This document shows, in pieces, positions 1 to 10,055 of a DNA stretch of 64,000 nucleotides (within the stretch, counting starts at the first letter, position 1; each line of letters starts with the position of its first letter). Where the stretch lies: assembly GCF_014193845.1 (NCBI RefSeq), contig NZ_JACHZX010000004.1:1-64000 (forward strand), read 5' to 3'. A program made the translations under genes and the position numbers. A model generated the notes under the pieces. The model saw only the letters and a list, made by a program, of their open reading frames with translations. It was not told where the DNA came from and did not search any database. This DNA comes from Sphingomonas sp. BK345. Its GTDB lineage: Bacteria > Pseudomonadota > Alphaproteobacteria > Sphingomonadales > Sphingomonadaceae.

Positions 1-2
1 CC

Positions 3-86
3 CTCGCCGCCGTCATGCGAAAGATCGTCACCATCGCCAACGCGCGCCTCCGCGACCTCCCACACCCCGCGTCACAACTGACTTGA
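3..86 (+). CDS. C-terminal end of an IS110-type transposase (partial, 5' end outside window)
   Basis: The reading frame enters from the left edge and ends at TGA 84-86. The 27 visible residues (LAAVMRKIVTIANARLRD and a short tail) match the usual C-terminus of IS110/IS116-family DEDD transposases, which end in a conserved helix of the form A-x-x-MRK-(I/L)-x-x-x-x-N-A-x-L. IS110 elements lack clear terminal inverted repeats, so the element's right end cannot be placed. The catalytic part lies outside the window, so whether the copy is intact is unknown. Family assignment from so few residues is an inference. Confidence 0.5.
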   Translation, partial: LAAVMRKIVTIANARLRDLPHPASQLT

Positions 87-151
87 TGACGCTAGTCAGA
101 AAGACGGTTTGCGGACAGTCGCCACCGCCTGCTCACGCGGCGCGTGACGCC

Positions 152-475
152 TCAGTGCGGTAGGCCGTACCGCAGGACGAGCGACTCGAACGTCTCGTCC
201 GTCAGCGGCGAGAGGAATTGGCAGCCCGCCACCAGATCGTCGGCCCAGACGACGATCGCGGCGACCACGCCCAAACCGGGGATCGTGAGCCAGATCGACT
301 CGTCGCGCGCCATGGCGGAGAAGGTCAGCAACCGACAGCCGTGCAGCGAGAGATCCATGACCTTGCACAGGGTGCGCGCCATGCCGCTCTGCTCGACCGG
401 TGCCGGGACGGCGACGGGGGCGCGGCGTCCGCGGCGGACGGGGCGCTCGGCGGGGGCATATTCGGCAGCGAACAT
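152..475 (-). CDS. PilZ-domain protein
   Basis: A 107-residue single-domain protein. It has the two PilZ hallmarks in order: an arginine-rich segment near residues 14-18 (RRGRR) and the DLSLHGCRL stretch near residue 41, which fits the (D/N)-x-S-x-x-G motif that contacts cyclic di-GMP. The basic segment is not a perfect RxxxR at the usual spacing, so ligand binding is not certain. It starts at ATG 475 and lies downstream of rpmE on the same strand. Stand-alone PilZ proteins usually act as c-di-GMP receptors for motility, exopolysaccharide or cell-cycle control; the target here is unknown. Two similar proteins occur at 32.9-33.6 kb. Confidence 0.8.
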   Translation of the reverse strand: MFAAEYAPAERPVRRGRRAPVAVPAPVEQSGMARTLCKVMDLSLHGCRLLTFSAMARDESIWLTIPGLGVVAAIVVWADDLVAGCQFLSPLTDETFESLVLRYGLPH

Positions 476-511
476 GGCGGCGATGCTACGCCGCCATGCC
501 TAACAACAGGT

Positions 512-742
512 TTACTTACGCAGCGTGAGCCCGCCGCCGAAGCGCTTGTTGAAGCGCGCGACCTGGCCACCCTGGTCGAGCATCTGGCCCTTGCCGCCGG
601 TCCAGGCCGGGTGCGCGAGCGGATCGATCTCGAGCGTCATCACGTCACCTTCCTTGCCCCAGGTGGAGCGGGTCTCGTAGACGGTGCCGTCGGTCATCTG
701 CACCTTGATCATGTGATAGTCGGGGTGGATATCGTTCTTCAC
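512..742 (-). CDS. rpmE: 50S ribosomal protein L31
   Basis: A 76-residue protein beginning [10 protein letters not shown], the standard L31 N-terminus, and ending in the basic sequence [14 protein letters not shown]. The start is the second of two in-frame GTG codons (742-740), because AGGAG then lies 7 nt upstream; the first GTG would sit almost on top of the Shine-Dalgarno. The protein has no cysteines, so it is the zinc-independent C-minus form, as usual in alphaproteobacteria. It binds the 50S subunit near the central protuberance. It lies about 100 bp downstream of fabZ and may be transcribed separately. Confidence 0.95.
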   Translation of the reverse strand: MKNDIHPDYHMIKVQMTDGTVYETRSTWGKEGDVMTLEIDPLAHPAWTGGKGQMLDQGGQVARFNKRFGGGLTLRK

Positions 743-840
743 GGTCACGCTCCTGAGCGGCTGGTTCCGACCAGCCTGGGACAGCAAGCCGCGCGCCCTA
801 CAGCGCGCGCGCGGCAAAGTCAAAGCACGGCGGAGGGGTG

Positions 841-1353
841 CTACGCCGCGGCGGGCGGATCGGCGATCATCGCGGTGAAGTTCGCCTCGGCGGCGACCGC
901 GCCGTCGATCTTCGCGACGCCGGCGAACTTGCACACCGCGCTGCGCTTCTGGACGAACTCGACCTCAAGCGACAGCAGCACGCCCGGCTCGACCGGCTTG
1001 CGGAACTTCGCGCCCTCGATCGCCATGAAGTAGACCAGCTTGCCCGAACCGGCGAGGCCGAGGCTCTCGACCGCCAGCACGCCCGCGGCCTGCGCCAGCG
1101 CCTCGATGATCAGCACGCCCGGCATGATCGGGCGGCCGGGGAAATGCCCCTGGAAGAAGCTCTCGTTGATCGACACCGCCTTGGTGGCGCGGATCGAGCG
1201 ATCGCGCACCAGCGTCTCGACGCGGTCGACGAGCAGCATCGGGTAGCGATGCGGCAGCAGCGCCATCACGCGAGTGACGTCGAGCGGGCCGATCGGCCCG
1301 CCCGACTCACCGTTCGCCCCGCCGGGCGACTGACCGAGCGGGGCGTCGCTCAT
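841..1353 (-). CDS. fabZ: 3-hydroxyacyl-[ACP] dehydratase FabZ
   Basis: A 170-residue hot-dog-fold protein that dehydrates 3-hydroxyacyl-ACP during fatty-acid elongation in the cytoplasm. It shows [14 protein letters not shown] and [19 protein letters not shown], containing the catalytic His and Glu of the family. Its ATG overlaps the ompH stop codon (ATGA, 1350-1353), so the two are translationally coupled. In most Gram-negative bacteria lpxD lies between the ompH-like gene and fabZ, and lpxA follows; neither is present here. That fits a sphingolipid-based outer membrane. Confidence 0.95.
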   Translation of the reverse strand: MSDAPLGQSPGGANGESGGPIGPLDVTRVMALLPHRYPMLLVDRVETLVRDRSIRATKAVSINESFFQGHFPGRPIMPGVLIIEALAQAAGVLAVESLGLAGSGKLVYFMAIEGAKFRKPVEPGVLLSLEVEFVQKRSAVCKFAGVAKIDGAVAAEANFTAMIADPPAAA

Positions 1354-2009
1354 CGGCCGGTCGGCGCGCGATTGTTGGTCGCGGGCGCGGCCGCGGCCGG
1401 CGCCGCGGCGGCGGCACCGCCGTCCTGCTGGCCCGGCTGCCAGTTGGCCGGCGGCGTGATGCCGACGGTCGGCACGGTGCGGTCGAGCTCCGCGGTGATC
1501 GCCGAGGTGATGTCCGCGGTGGGGTTGGCGAACAGCGCCGCGTTCGGGCGCAGCAGCAGGCTGACGTTCTTGGCGCGCGCCGCGGCGCCCACCGCGTCCT
1601 GCAGCTTGGCCGAGATCTGCTCGATCGCGTAGGACTGGGCGCGCGAGGCGGGCGCGGTGAGGCGCTGAAGCTCGGCGTTGGCGGTCTGCTCGCGGGTCTG
1701 GATCGCCTGCGCCTGGGTTCGCAGCGAGGCCTCGGTCGCGCCGGGGGCGGCGGCGGCCTTCTGATAGGCGGCGACGAGCGGCTGCAGCTCGGTCTGGATC
1801 GCCTGGCGGCGCGTGTTCGCCTGGTCGAGCTGCGCCTTATACTGGGTCTGGATCTGCGTGCGGGCGGTCGCCCAGGCCTTGGAATTCGCGACCGCCGCCT
1901 CGGGATCGGCGACGGCGACGCCGCCGACCTGCGCGGTCGCGGCGGGGGCGGTCAGCGCGGCCGGCGCGACGAGCGCGGCGGCGAGCAGGAGGTGCTTGAA
2001 GGTGGTCAT
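1350..2009 (-). CDS. OmpH/Skp-family periplasmic chaperone
   Basis: A 219-residue protein with an N-terminal signal peptide (residues 1-26, ending in APAATA). A long alanine- and glutamine-rich helical region follows, with heptad-like spacing over about residues 40-135, as in the coiled-coil tentacles of Skp/OmpH. The C-terminus is low-complexity Ala/Pro. Skp-family proteins hold unfolded outer-membrane proteins on their way to BamA. Position supports this: the start codon overlaps the bamA stop by one base and fabZ follows. The sequence is divergent from E. coli Skp, as usual in sphingomonads. Confidence 0.85.
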   Translation of the reverse strand: MTTFKHLLLAAALVAPAALTAPAATAQVGGVAVADPEAAVANSKAWATARTQIQTQYKAQLDQANTRRQAIQTELQPLVAAYQKAAAAPGATEASLRTQAQAIQTREQTANAELQRLTAPASRAQSYAIEQISAKLQDAVGAAARAKNVSLLLRPNAALFANPTADITSAITAELDRTVPTVGITPPANWQPGQQDGGAAAAAPAAAAPATNNRAPTGR

Positions 2010-4741
2010 CAGAACTGAGTCCCTACGTTGAAGGTGATGAGCTTCTTGTCGTCGCCGGGCTGGGTCAGCAGCGCCTTGGCGAGATCGATGCGGAGCGGGC
2101 CGAACGGCGAGTTCCAGTTGACGCCGATGCCGACCGAGAGGCGCGGACGCGCCGAGTCGCCGAGGAACGTCTCCTGGAACGGCTGCGACGCGATCTGCGG
2201 GTTGTTCGCGATCACGCCGTTGCAGCTGCCATTGGCGCCCGGAATGCCGGCGGCGCAGGTGGTGGAGACGCTGAGACCGTCGGCATTGGTGTAATAATAG
2301 AGCGGTTGCTTGGCATCGTTGTACACTGGCAGCGGCAATACCACCGTATTGCCGTTCGCGTCCGTGGTCGTCGGGAACACCGCGGTCGGCAGCGGACGGG
2401 TGATGTTGAAGAGGCTGCCGACCTGCGCGTAGATCGACGGGCGCAGCCCTAGCTCGCGCGCGCCCGAGCCGAGGGGGATCTCGATCTCGAAGCGGCCGAG
2501 ATAATAAGCCGTGCCGCCGAGCGCGTCGTCGATGATCTGGTCGCGGTCGGTGACGAGCACCTGCGCGCCATTGGCGTCGGTCGTGTAATATTGCCGCTTC
2601 ACGCGTGGCCCCACACCGCGGATGTCGAAGCCGCGGAACTGCGGCTCGCCGAGGTAGAAGCGGTCGGTGATGCGGACCCGATCGACCCCCTCGCCGCGCG
2701 ACTTCTCGAGCGAGCGGATATACCCGCCCTCACCCACGATCGAGGCGATGAACCCGCCGCCGACGTTCCAGAACTTAGATCCCTCGACCCGGGTGCGGAC
2801 ATATTTCACCGAACCACCCAGCCCGGCGAAGTCCTGGCTGAACACGAAACGCTGGCCCGCTGTCGGGCGCAGGCGGCTGTTGAGGCTGTCGTAGATCAGC
2901 GAGTAGCCGACCATCGAGGTAAGCCGGTTGCCCAGCGCCTCGCAGAGATAGCGCCCGGCCTTGAGCGGGTCGCAGGAGCCGTTGGTGAAGAAGGAGTTCT
3001 GGTCCAGCCCCACCTTGTCGTAGGAGAAGGTGTAGCGGCCGGCGAGCTGCCAATATTCGGTCAGCGGCACGCCGGTGCGGATCTGGAAGCCGGTCGACAC
3101 CTGGCTGTAGGTCGTGCGGCGATCGGTACCGTAGAAATTGAACGAATTATAGTCGCGGCGGAACAGGTCGACGCCCAGCGCGATGTTCTTGTCGAACACA
3201 TACGGTTCGGTGAAGCCCAGCTCGATCGACTTGGAATAGCTGGAATAGTTCACGCCGGCGCGGAGCGTCTGCCCCTTGCCGCGGAAATTGTTCTGCGTGA
3301 TGTTCGCCTGGATGATGAAGCGCTCCAGGCTGGAGAAGCCCGCCGAGAGCTGGAGCTCACCCGTCGATTTTTCCTCGACGTTGGCCTCGAGCACGACGCG
3401 GTCGGCGGCGCTGCCGGGCGTCTGCTTGATCTCGAACTTGTCCTGGAAATAGCCCAGGCTGTTGATGCGATCCTGCGAGCGCTTGACCTGGAAGCTGTTG
3501 AAGGCATCACCCTCGGCGAGGCGGACCTCGCGGCGCACCACCTTGTCCTGCGTCTGGGTGTTGCCGGTGATGTCGATCCGCTCGACATAGGTGCGCTGCG
3601 CCTGGCCGATGTGGAAGTTGATCGACATCGTGTGCGCTTCGGAGTCGCGCTGGAAGTCGGGCTGCACCTCGGTGAAGGCATAGCCGAACAGCCCGGCGGT
3701 CTCGCTGAGATGCTCGACCGTGTCCTCGACCAGCTTGGCGTTGTACCAGTCGCCCTTCTTGATGCCGAGCGTGGTCGCCATCTTCTTGCCGTCGAAGTCG
3801 CGGATGTCGCTGTCGACGGTGACGTCGCCGAACTTGTAGCGCTCGCCCTCCTCGACCACGTAGGTGATGATGAAGTCCTTGCGGTCGGGTGTCAGCTCCG
3901 CCACCGCCGAGGTGACGCGGAAGTCGGCATAGCCCTCGGTAAGGTAGAATTGCCGCAGCTTCTGCTGGTCATAGGCGAGCCGGTCCTGGTCGTAGGACGT
4001 GCCCGATGACAGGATGCGGAAGAAGCGCGCCTCCTTGGTGGCCATCTGCGCGCGCAGCTTCCCGTCGTCGAATACCTTGTTGCCGATGATGTTGATCTGG
4101 CGGACCTTGGACTTCGGCCCCTCGCTCACCTCGAAGATCACGTCGACGCGGTTCTGGTCGAGGCTGACCATCTTGGGCTGCACCGTCGCGGCGAAGCGGC
4201 CCTGGCGGCGGTACAACTCGATGATCCGCGCGACGTCGGCGCGCACCGCAGAGCGGGTGAAGATCTGGCGCGGCTTGAGCCGCACCTCCTTGCCGATCTT
4301 GTCTTCCTTGAGGCGCTTGTTGCCCTCGAAGATGACGCGGTTGATGATCGGGTTCTCGCGCACGCGGATCACGATGTTGCCGGTCGCGGCGCCGTCGATC
4401 GTCACGTCGGCGAACAGGTCGCTGGCGTAAAGGTCCTTGATCGCCTGATCGAGCGTCTCGTTGGTATAGGGCTGGCCCTGGCGCAGCTTGGTGTAGCTCA
4501 GCGCGGTCTCGGGCTCGATCCGCTGCGTTCCCTCGACGCGCAGCGAGGTGATCGTGCGCGCGGCCTGCGGCGCCGGCGTGACCGTGGCGGCGGGCGGCTG
4601 CGCCGCCGCGGTCGCCGGAGTCGCGGCGGGCGCGGGGCGGGTCTGCGCCGCGGCGGCGAGCGGCACGCCGGCCAGCATCGTGCAGCCCAGCAAGGTCGCC
4701 GAGGCACGCGCCCGCGAAGTTGAAACGTTCAGCACCGTCAC
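2009..4741 (-). CDS. bamA: Outer-membrane protein assembly factor BamA
   Basis: A 910-residue precursor, somewhat longer than E. coli BamA (810). It has a signal peptide (cleavage near AAAAQ, residue 33), five POTRA repeats over about residues 60-440 (for example the segment beginning ITSLRVEGTQRIEPET), and a C-terminal 16-strand barrel ending in ITFNVGTQF with the terminal aromatic residue typical of outer-membrane barrels. The conserved loop-6 motif appears as FRGF (RFYLGEPQFRGFDIRG). BamA inserts beta-barrel proteins into the outer membrane. The start is GTG at 4741, with an alternative GTG at 4735. A 61-bp gap separates it from rseP upstream, and ompH and fabZ follow without gaps. Confidence 0.95.
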   Translation of the reverse strand: MTVLNVSTSRARASATLLGCTMLAGVPLAAAAQTRPAPAATPATAAAQPPAATVTPAPQAARTITSLRVEGTQRIEPETALSYTKLRQGQPYTNETLDQAIKDLYASDLFADVTIDGAATGNIVIRVRENPIINRVIFEGNKRLKEDKIGKEVRLKPRQIFTRSAVRADVARIIELYRRQGRFAATVQPKMVSLDQNRVDVIFEVSEGPKSKVRQINIIGNKVFDDGKLRAQMATKEARFFRILSSGTSYDQDRLAYDQQKLRQFYLTEGYADFRVTSAVAELTPDRKDFIITYVVEEGERYKFGDVTVDSDIRDFDGKKMATTLGIKKGDWYNAKLVEDTVEHLSETAGLFGYAFTEVQPDFQRDSEAHTMSINFHIGQAQRTYVERIDITGNTQTQDKVVRREVRLAEGDAFNSFQVKRSQDRINSLGYFQDKFEIKQTPGSAADRVVLEANVEEKSTGELQLSAGFSSLERFIIQANITQNNFRGKGQTLRAGVNYSSYSKSIELGFTEPYVFDKNIALGVDLFRRDYNSFNFYGTDRRTTYSQVSTGFQIRTGVPLTEYWQLAGRYTFSYDKVGLDQNSFFTNGSCDPLKAGRYLCEALGNRLTSMVGYSLIYDSLNSRLRPTAGQRFVFSQDFAGLGGSVKYVRTRVEGSKFWNVGGGFIASIVGEGGYIRSLEKSRGEGVDRVRITDRFYLGEPQFRGFDIRGVGPRVKRQYYTTDANGAQVLVTDRDQIIDDALGGTAYYLGRFEIEIPLGSGARELGLRPSIYAQVGSLFNITRPLPTAVFPTTTDANGNTVVLPLPVYNDAKQPLYYYTNADGLSVSTTCAAGIPGANGSCNGVIANNPQIASQPFQETFLGDSARPRLSVGIGVNWNSPFGPLRIDLAKALLTQPGDDKKLITFNVGTQF

Positions 4742-4802
4742 CTAAATCCCACCCGAGAGTAACCGCCACGCATGCGGGCCGCGTCGCCCTGCCTTACCTT
4801 GC

Positions 4803-5936
4803 TCACCCGATCAAGCCGGCCAGCTGCTGCCACAGCCCGCGGTTGCTGAGGTCGTTGAACGTCACCAGCAGCATCAGCGCGAGCACCGCCGCCAGCCCGC
4901 CGCGGAACGCCCATTCGACCAGCTCGGGCGGCGCCGGTTTCCGCCGCACCGCCTCGATCGCGTAGAAGAACAGGTGACCGCCATCGAGCATCGGCACTGG
5001 CAAAAGATTGATGAACCCGAGATTGATCGACACGAGCGCGATCAGGAAGACGAACGCGTCCGGCCCCAGCGTGAGCTGCTCGCCCGACGCCTTGGCGATC
5101 GAGAGCGGCCCGCCCAGCTCCTTGACCGAGCGCCGCCCGGTGACGATCTGGCCGATCGTCTCGACCATCATCCCGACGATCTGGCCGGTGCGCCGCACCG
5201 CGACGACCGGTGCCTCGAACACGCCGACTTCGGTGATGACCGGCGTCGTCGGCGCAATGCCGAGCAGGCCGACACGATATTCGTTGCCGAAGCGATCGCG
5301 CTGCAGCTGCGTACCGATCGTCGCGTCCACCGCGGCGCGGCGGTCGCCCCGGACGTAATCGATGCGGACGCGCTCGCCCGCCCGGATCTTTACGTAGCGG
5401 ACCATGTCCTCGAACGTGTCCATCTCGCGCCCGCCGAGCGCGGTGACCCGGTCGCCCGCGCGCAGGCCGGCGGCCGCGGCGGCGGTGCGGGGCAGCGCCT
5501 CGCCCACCACCGCAGGCGTGCGCGCGTCGCCGTACGCCAGCGCGAAGCCCGCGAGGATCAGCACCGCCAGCACGAAATTGACGACGGGTCCGGCGGCGAC
5601 GACGATCGCGCGCTGCCACACCGGCTTGGCCTGGAAGGTGCGCGCGCGCTCCTCGGCGGGCAGCGCGAGCCACTCGGGCCCGGGCTGGCTCGCCGGGTTC
5701 ATGTCGCCGGCGAAGCGGACGTACCCGCCGAGCGGCAGCCAGGCGAGCTTCCAGCGCGTGCCGCGGCGATCGGTCCAGCCGGCGATCTCGCGCCCGAAGC
5801 CGATCGAGAAGGCCTCGGCGTGCACCCCGAACCAGCGCCCGGCGAGATAATGGCCCATCTCGTGGACGAAGACGAGCGGGCCGATCACCAGGACGAAGGC
5901 CAGAGCGGTGATCAATACGCCAGGGGTCTGGATCAA
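4803..5936 (-). CDS. rseP: RIP metalloprotease RseP (site-2 protease)
   Basis: An inner-membrane zinc protease. HEMGH at residues 25-29 gives the HExxH active site within the first membrane segment. One PDZ domain lies near residues 110-190, and NLLPVPMLDGGHL near the C-terminus supplies the third zinc ligand (LDG motif). The family cleaves anti-sigma factors and remnant signal peptides within the membrane. The start chosen is TTG at 5936, which overlaps the dxr stop (TTGA) and has AAGGA 9 nt upstream. A TTG at 5945 would add three residues but abuts the Shine-Dalgarno. The length (377 aa) is normal. Confidence 0.92.
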   Translation of the reverse strand: MIQTPGVLITALAFVLVIGPLVFVHEMGHYLAGRWFGVHAEAFSIGFGREIAGWTDRRGTRWKLAWLPLGGYVRFAGDMNPASQPGPEWLALPAEERARTFQAKPVWQRAIVVAAGPVVNFVLAVLILAGFALAYGDARTPAVVGEALPRTAAAAAGLRAGDRVTALGGREMDTFEDMVRYVKIRAGERVRIDYVRGDRRAAVDATIGTQLQRDRFGNEYRVGLLGIAPTTPVITEVGVFEAPVVAVRRTGQIVGMMVETIGQIVTGRRSVKELGGPLSIAKASGEQLTLGPDAFVFLIALVSINLGFINLLPVPMLDGGHLFFYAIEAVRRKPAPPELVEWAFRGGLAAVLALMLLVTFNDLSNRGLWQQLAGLIG

Positions 5937-7090
5937 GCGACGCAATCCTTCACGCGCTCGCCGGCTCTCCTTCGCGCTTCCGCGTCGATCGCGAGCACCG
6001 CGTCGAGCGTCTCCGGCGCGGCCGGGTCGTAGCGTTGTAGCGTATCGTCGACGATTGCGGCGATTTCAAGAAAGCCGATCGCGCCCGCCAGGAAAGCGGC
6101 CACCGCCACCTCGTTCGCGGCGTTGAGGATCGCCGGCCGCGCCCCGCCCGCCTCGGCGGCGTCGCGCGCCAGCGTGAGCGCGTGGAAGCGCAGCGCGTCG
6201 GGCGCCTCGAAGTCGAGCCGGCCGAGCTTGACGAGGTCGAGCGGCGCCATCGGCGTCGCCATCCGCTCGGGCCAAGCGAGGCAGTGCGCGATCGGCACGC
6301 GCATGTCGCTCGGACCGAGCTGCGCGAGCATCGAGCCGTCGACATAATCCACCATCGAGTGGATCACCGACTGGCGGTGGATCACGATCTCGATCCGCTC
6401 GGGCGGCACCGGGAACAAGCGCGCCGCCTCGATCAGCTCGAGTCCCTTGTTCATCATCGTCGCGCTGTCGACCGAGATCTTGGCGCCCATCGACCAGTTC
6501 GGGTGCGCCACCGCCTGCGCGGGCGTCACCGCTGCCATCTGCTCGAGCGTCCAGTCGCGGAACGGGCCGCCGCTCGCCGTCAGGATGATCCGGCGGACGC
6601 TCTCGGGGCGGGTCGGATCGAAGCACTGGAATACTGCGTTGTGCTCGCTGTCGGCGGGCAGCAACGTGGCGCCGTTCGTCGCCGCGGCGGCGGTGATGAT
6701 GTCGCCCGCGGAGACCAACGGCTCCTTGTTGGCCAGCACCACCGTGCCGCCGCGCTCGATCGCCGCCAGCGTCGGCCGCAGCCCGGCGCAGCCGACGATC
6801 GCGCCCATCGTCCAGTCCGCGCCCGAGGCGGCGGCGTCGCACACCGCCTGCGCGCCCCCCGCCACCGCGGTGCCGGTCCCGGCGAGCGCCTCGCGCAGCG
6901 CGGGCAGACACGCCTCGTCCGCCACCACCGCCAGCTCGGCCCCGGTGCGCCGCGCCGCGGCGGCGAGCCGCTCGACGTCGCAATTGGCGGTGAGCGCGAC
7001 GACGCGGAAGCGGTCGGGCTCGCGCTCGACGAGGTCGAGGGTGGAGGTACCGACCGAGCCGGTCGCCCCCAGGATCGAGACGGTCCTCAC
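5933..7090 (-). CDS. dxr: 1-deoxy-D-xylulose 5-phosphate reductoisomerase
   Basis: A 385-residue enzyme of the MEP isoprenoid pathway that converts DXP to MEP with NADPH. Visible family blocks are the nucleotide-binding ILGATGSVG at the N-terminus, LANKEPLVSAG, PADSEHNAVFQ and SVDSATMMNKGLELIEA (metal and substrate binding), and HRQSVIHSMVDYVDGS (flexible loop). The start is GTG 7090, which overlaps the cdsA stop (GTGA); the TGA at the end overlaps the rseP start. Together with uppS and cdsA it forms a lipid-precursor block inside the operon. Confidence 0.96.
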   Translation of the reverse strand: MRTVSILGATGSVGTSTLDLVEREPDRFRVVALTANCDVERLAAAARRTGAELAVVADEACLPALREALAGTGTAVAGGAQAVCDAAASGADWTMGAIVGCAGLRPTLAAIERGGTVVLANKEPLVSAGDIITAAAATNGATLLPADSEHNAVFQCFDPTRPESVRRIILTASGGPFRDWTLEQMAAVTPAQAVAHPNWSMGAKISVDSATMMNKGLELIEAARLFPVPPERIEIVIHRQSVIHSMVDYVDGSMLAQLGPSDMRVPIAHCLAWPERMATPMAPLDLVKLGRLDFEAPDALRFHALTLARDAAEAGGARPAILNAANEVAVAAFLAGAIGFLEIAAIVDDTLQRYDPAAPETLDAVLAIDAEARRRAGERVKDCVA

Positions 7091-7899
7091 CCGAACGCAC
7101 CCAGCGACACGACCAGCAGCGCCGCCACGGGCGCCACCGGCACCAGCCCGTCGAGCCGGTCGAGCACGCCGCCGTGGCCCGGCAGGATGTTGCCCGAGTC
7201 CTTCACGCCCGCGCGGCGCTTGAGCCAGCTCTCGTAGAGGTCGCCCGCCTGCGCCAGCACCGCGAGCAGTGGCGAGGCGAGCGCCAGCACGAGCGGCAGT
7301 CCCGCGGCAGCGTGCAGCAGCGCGCCGAGCGCGGTGGCCGCTACGGCGCCGCCGATCAGCCCAGCCCAGGTCTTGTTGGGACTGAGCCGCGGCGCCAATT
7401 TGGGCCCGCCGATCGATCGACCGGCGAAGAAAGCGCCGATGTCGCACGCCCAGACCAGCGACATCGCCCAGAAGGTCTCGAGCAGCCCCTCGCCCTGCCG
7501 CCGCAGCACCACCAGCGCGAGCACGGGCAGCGCGCAATAGACCACGCCGAGCGCGAGCTGCGGCAGCCGCGTGACGATCGCGACGAAGAAGGCAGCGCCC
7601 GCGATCAGCCCGAGCGTGAAGAAGGGCCGCGGCTCGATGATCAGCCACGCCGGTGCCATGGTCGCCAGCGGCACGCTCAGCGCGAACTGCGCCAGCCGCT
7701 TCGTTTTGGGCGAGACCTTCTCCAGGTCCGACCATTCCGCCATCATGAACAGCGCGATCACCACCGCGAGCAGCCAGAAGGCGATGTCGCCCAGCACCAG
7801 CGCCACGCTCGCCACCGCGATCATCGCGACGCTGGCGATCATCCGCAGCCGCAGGTTGGACGGGGTACGCAGCTTGGCGTCGGGCGTCGGCTCGGTCAT
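7087..7899 (-). CDS. cdsA: Phosphatidate cytidylyltransferase
   Basis: A 270-residue polytopic membrane protein that makes CDP-diacylglycerol from phosphatidate and CTP. It carries the CdsA signature near the C-terminus (VKDSGNILPGHGGVLDRLD) and the preceding SPNKTWAGLIGG motif, with about seven hydrophobic segments. The ATG at 7899 is the first plausible start in frame. It lies 10 bp downstream of uppS and overlaps dxr by 4 bp. Its product feeds pssA, found at 12.7-13.5 kb. Confidence 0.95.
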   Translation of the reverse strand: MTEPTPDAKLRTPSNLRLRMIASVAMIAVASVALVLGDIAFWLLAVVIALFMMAEWSDLEKVSPKTKRLAQFALSVPLATMAPAWLIIEPRPFFTLGLIAGAAFFVAIVTRLPQLALGVVYCALPVLALVVLRRQGEGLLETFWAMSLVWACDIGAFFAGRSIGGPKLAPRLSPNKTWAGLIGGAVAATALGALLHAAAGLPLVLALASPLLAVLAQAGDLYESWLKRRAGVKDSGNILPGHGGVLDRLDGLVPVAPVAALLVVSLGAFG

Positions 7900-7909
7900 G
7901 CGCGGCGGG

Positions 7910-8641
<732 letters not shown>

Positions 8642-8669
8642 CAGCCCTCCCCCCCAGGCGCGAGCGACG

Positions 8670-9227
8670 TCACTTGTTGAGGATTTCCTTTTCCTTCGCG
8701 GCCGAGACCGAGTCGATGTCGGCGATCGTCGCGTCGGTGAGCTTCTGCACCTCGGTCTCGAGCCGCTTGCGCTCGTCTTCGGAGATCACGCCCTTCTTCT
8801 CGTCGGTCTTGAGCGCGTCCATGCCGTCACGGCGGACGTTGCGCACCGCGATCTTGGCTTTCTCCGAATACTGGCCGGCGAGCTTGGCGAGCTCCTTGCG
8901 GCGCTCCTCGGTCAGGTCGGGGATCGGCAGGCGCAGGGTCTGTCCGTCGTTGATCGGGTTGAGCCCGAGGCCGGCGGAGCGGATCGCCTTCTCGACCGGG
9001 CCGACATTGGTCTTGTCCCACACCTGCACCGACAGCATGCGCGATTCCGGCACCGACACGGTCGCCACCTGGTTGAGCGGCATGTGCGCGCCGTACACCT
9101 CGACCGTCACCGGATCGAGCAGCGAGGTCGAGGCGCGGCCGGTGCGAAGCCCGCCGAGATCACCCTTGAGCGACTCCACCGCGCCGTGCATGCGGCGCTC
9201 GAGGTCGGCCTTGTCATACGCGGGCAT
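8670..9227 (-). CDS. frr: Ribosome recycling factor
   Basis: A 185-residue protein, exactly the usual RRF length. It begins [13 protein letters not shown] and contains [20 protein letters not shown] and the C-terminal helix region KDE-rich segment ending EKEILNK. It releases ribosomes after termination together with EF-G. The ATG at 9227 overlaps the end of pyrH by 14 nt, the usual pyrH-frr coupling. Confidence 0.97.
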   Translation of the reverse strand: MPAYDKADLERRMHGAVESLKGDLGGLRTGRASTSLLDPVTVEVYGAHMPLNQVATVSVPESRMLSVQVWDKTNVGPVEKAIRSAGLGLNPINDGQTLRLPIPDLTEERRKELAKLAGQYSEKAKIAVRNVRRDGMDALKTDEKKGVISEDERKRLETEVQKLTDATIADIDSVSAAKEKEILNK

Positions 9228-9957
9228 CGGTCGTCTCCATCTGTTTCTGCACCACCGTCGAGACGCCCTCACCGCGCAGCACGGCGGCGAAGTTGCCGTG
9301 CTCGCGGATGTTGAACACGACGATGGGAATGTTCGAATCCCGGCACAGCGCCACCGCGCTGGCGTCCATCACCTTGAGGTTCTTGGCCAGCACCATGTCG
9401 TAGCTGACCGTCTCGTAGCGGGTCGCCTGCGGGTCCTTCTTCGGATCGGCGTCGTACACGCCGTCGACCGAGGTGCCCTTGAACAGCGCGTCGCAGTTGA
9501 GCTCGGCGGCGCGTAGCGCGGCGCCCGAATCGGTGGTGAAGAAGGGTGAGCCCACGCCGGCGGCGAAGATCACGACGCGCCCTTTCTCGAGGTGGCGCTC
9601 GGCGCGGCGGCGGATGAAGGGCTCGCACACCGAGTGCATCGGGATGGCCGACTGGACGCGCGTGTCGACGCCGATCTGCTCGAGCGCGTTCTGCACCGCG
9701 AGCGCGTTCATGACGGTGGCGAGCATCCCCATGTAATCGGCGGTGCCGCGCTCGAAGCCCTTGGCCGCGGCGGCGAGCCCGCGGAAGATGTTACCCCCGC
9801 CGACGACGATGCACAGCTCATAGCCCTGCGCCTTCACGTCCGCGATCTCCTCCGCGACGCGCGCGGTGACCGCGGGATCGATCGCGAGACCGCCCTCGCC
9901 CATCAGCACTTCGCCGGAGAGTTTCAGCAGGATGCGTTTGTAGCGGGGCTGGGTCAT
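9214..9957 (-). CDS. pyrH: UMP kinase
   Basis: A 247-residue bacterial-type UMP kinase of the amino-acid-kinase fold, phosphorylating UMP to UDP. It begins [16 protein letters not shown], and contains the glycine-rich [10 protein letters not shown] loop, [14 protein letters not shown] and [15 protein letters not shown] 9957 is the conserved start; upstream frame extension would lack homology. It lies downstream of tsf, separated by a long spacer with a palindromic repeat, and overlaps frr. Confidence 0.96.
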   Translation of the reverse strand: MTQPRYKRILLKLSGEVLMGEGGLAIDPAVTARVAEEIADVKAQGYELCIVVGGGNIFRGLAAAAKGFERGTADYMGMLATVMNALAVQNALEQIGVDTRVQSAIPMHSVCEPFIRRRAERHLEKGRVVIFAAGVGSPFFTTDSGAALRAAELNCDALFKGTSVDGVYDADPKKDPQATRYETVSYDMVLAKNLKVMDASAVALCRDSNIPIVVFNIREHGNFAAVLRGEGVSTVVQKQMETTDARV

Positions 9958-10055
9958 TGGGTCTCGTTGTACAGGGGGCGGAGCGGCGCGGACCCTAGGC
10001 GGCGGGTCCGCGGCTGGCAATGGGTTGACACAGTGGCACGGGGCCGGAGCTGCGA

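Noticed and set aside
2591..4009. 472-codon plus-strand frame opposite bamA.
   Set aside because: Antisense shadow with Val/Asp/His-rich noise composition; bamA is certain on the minus strand.
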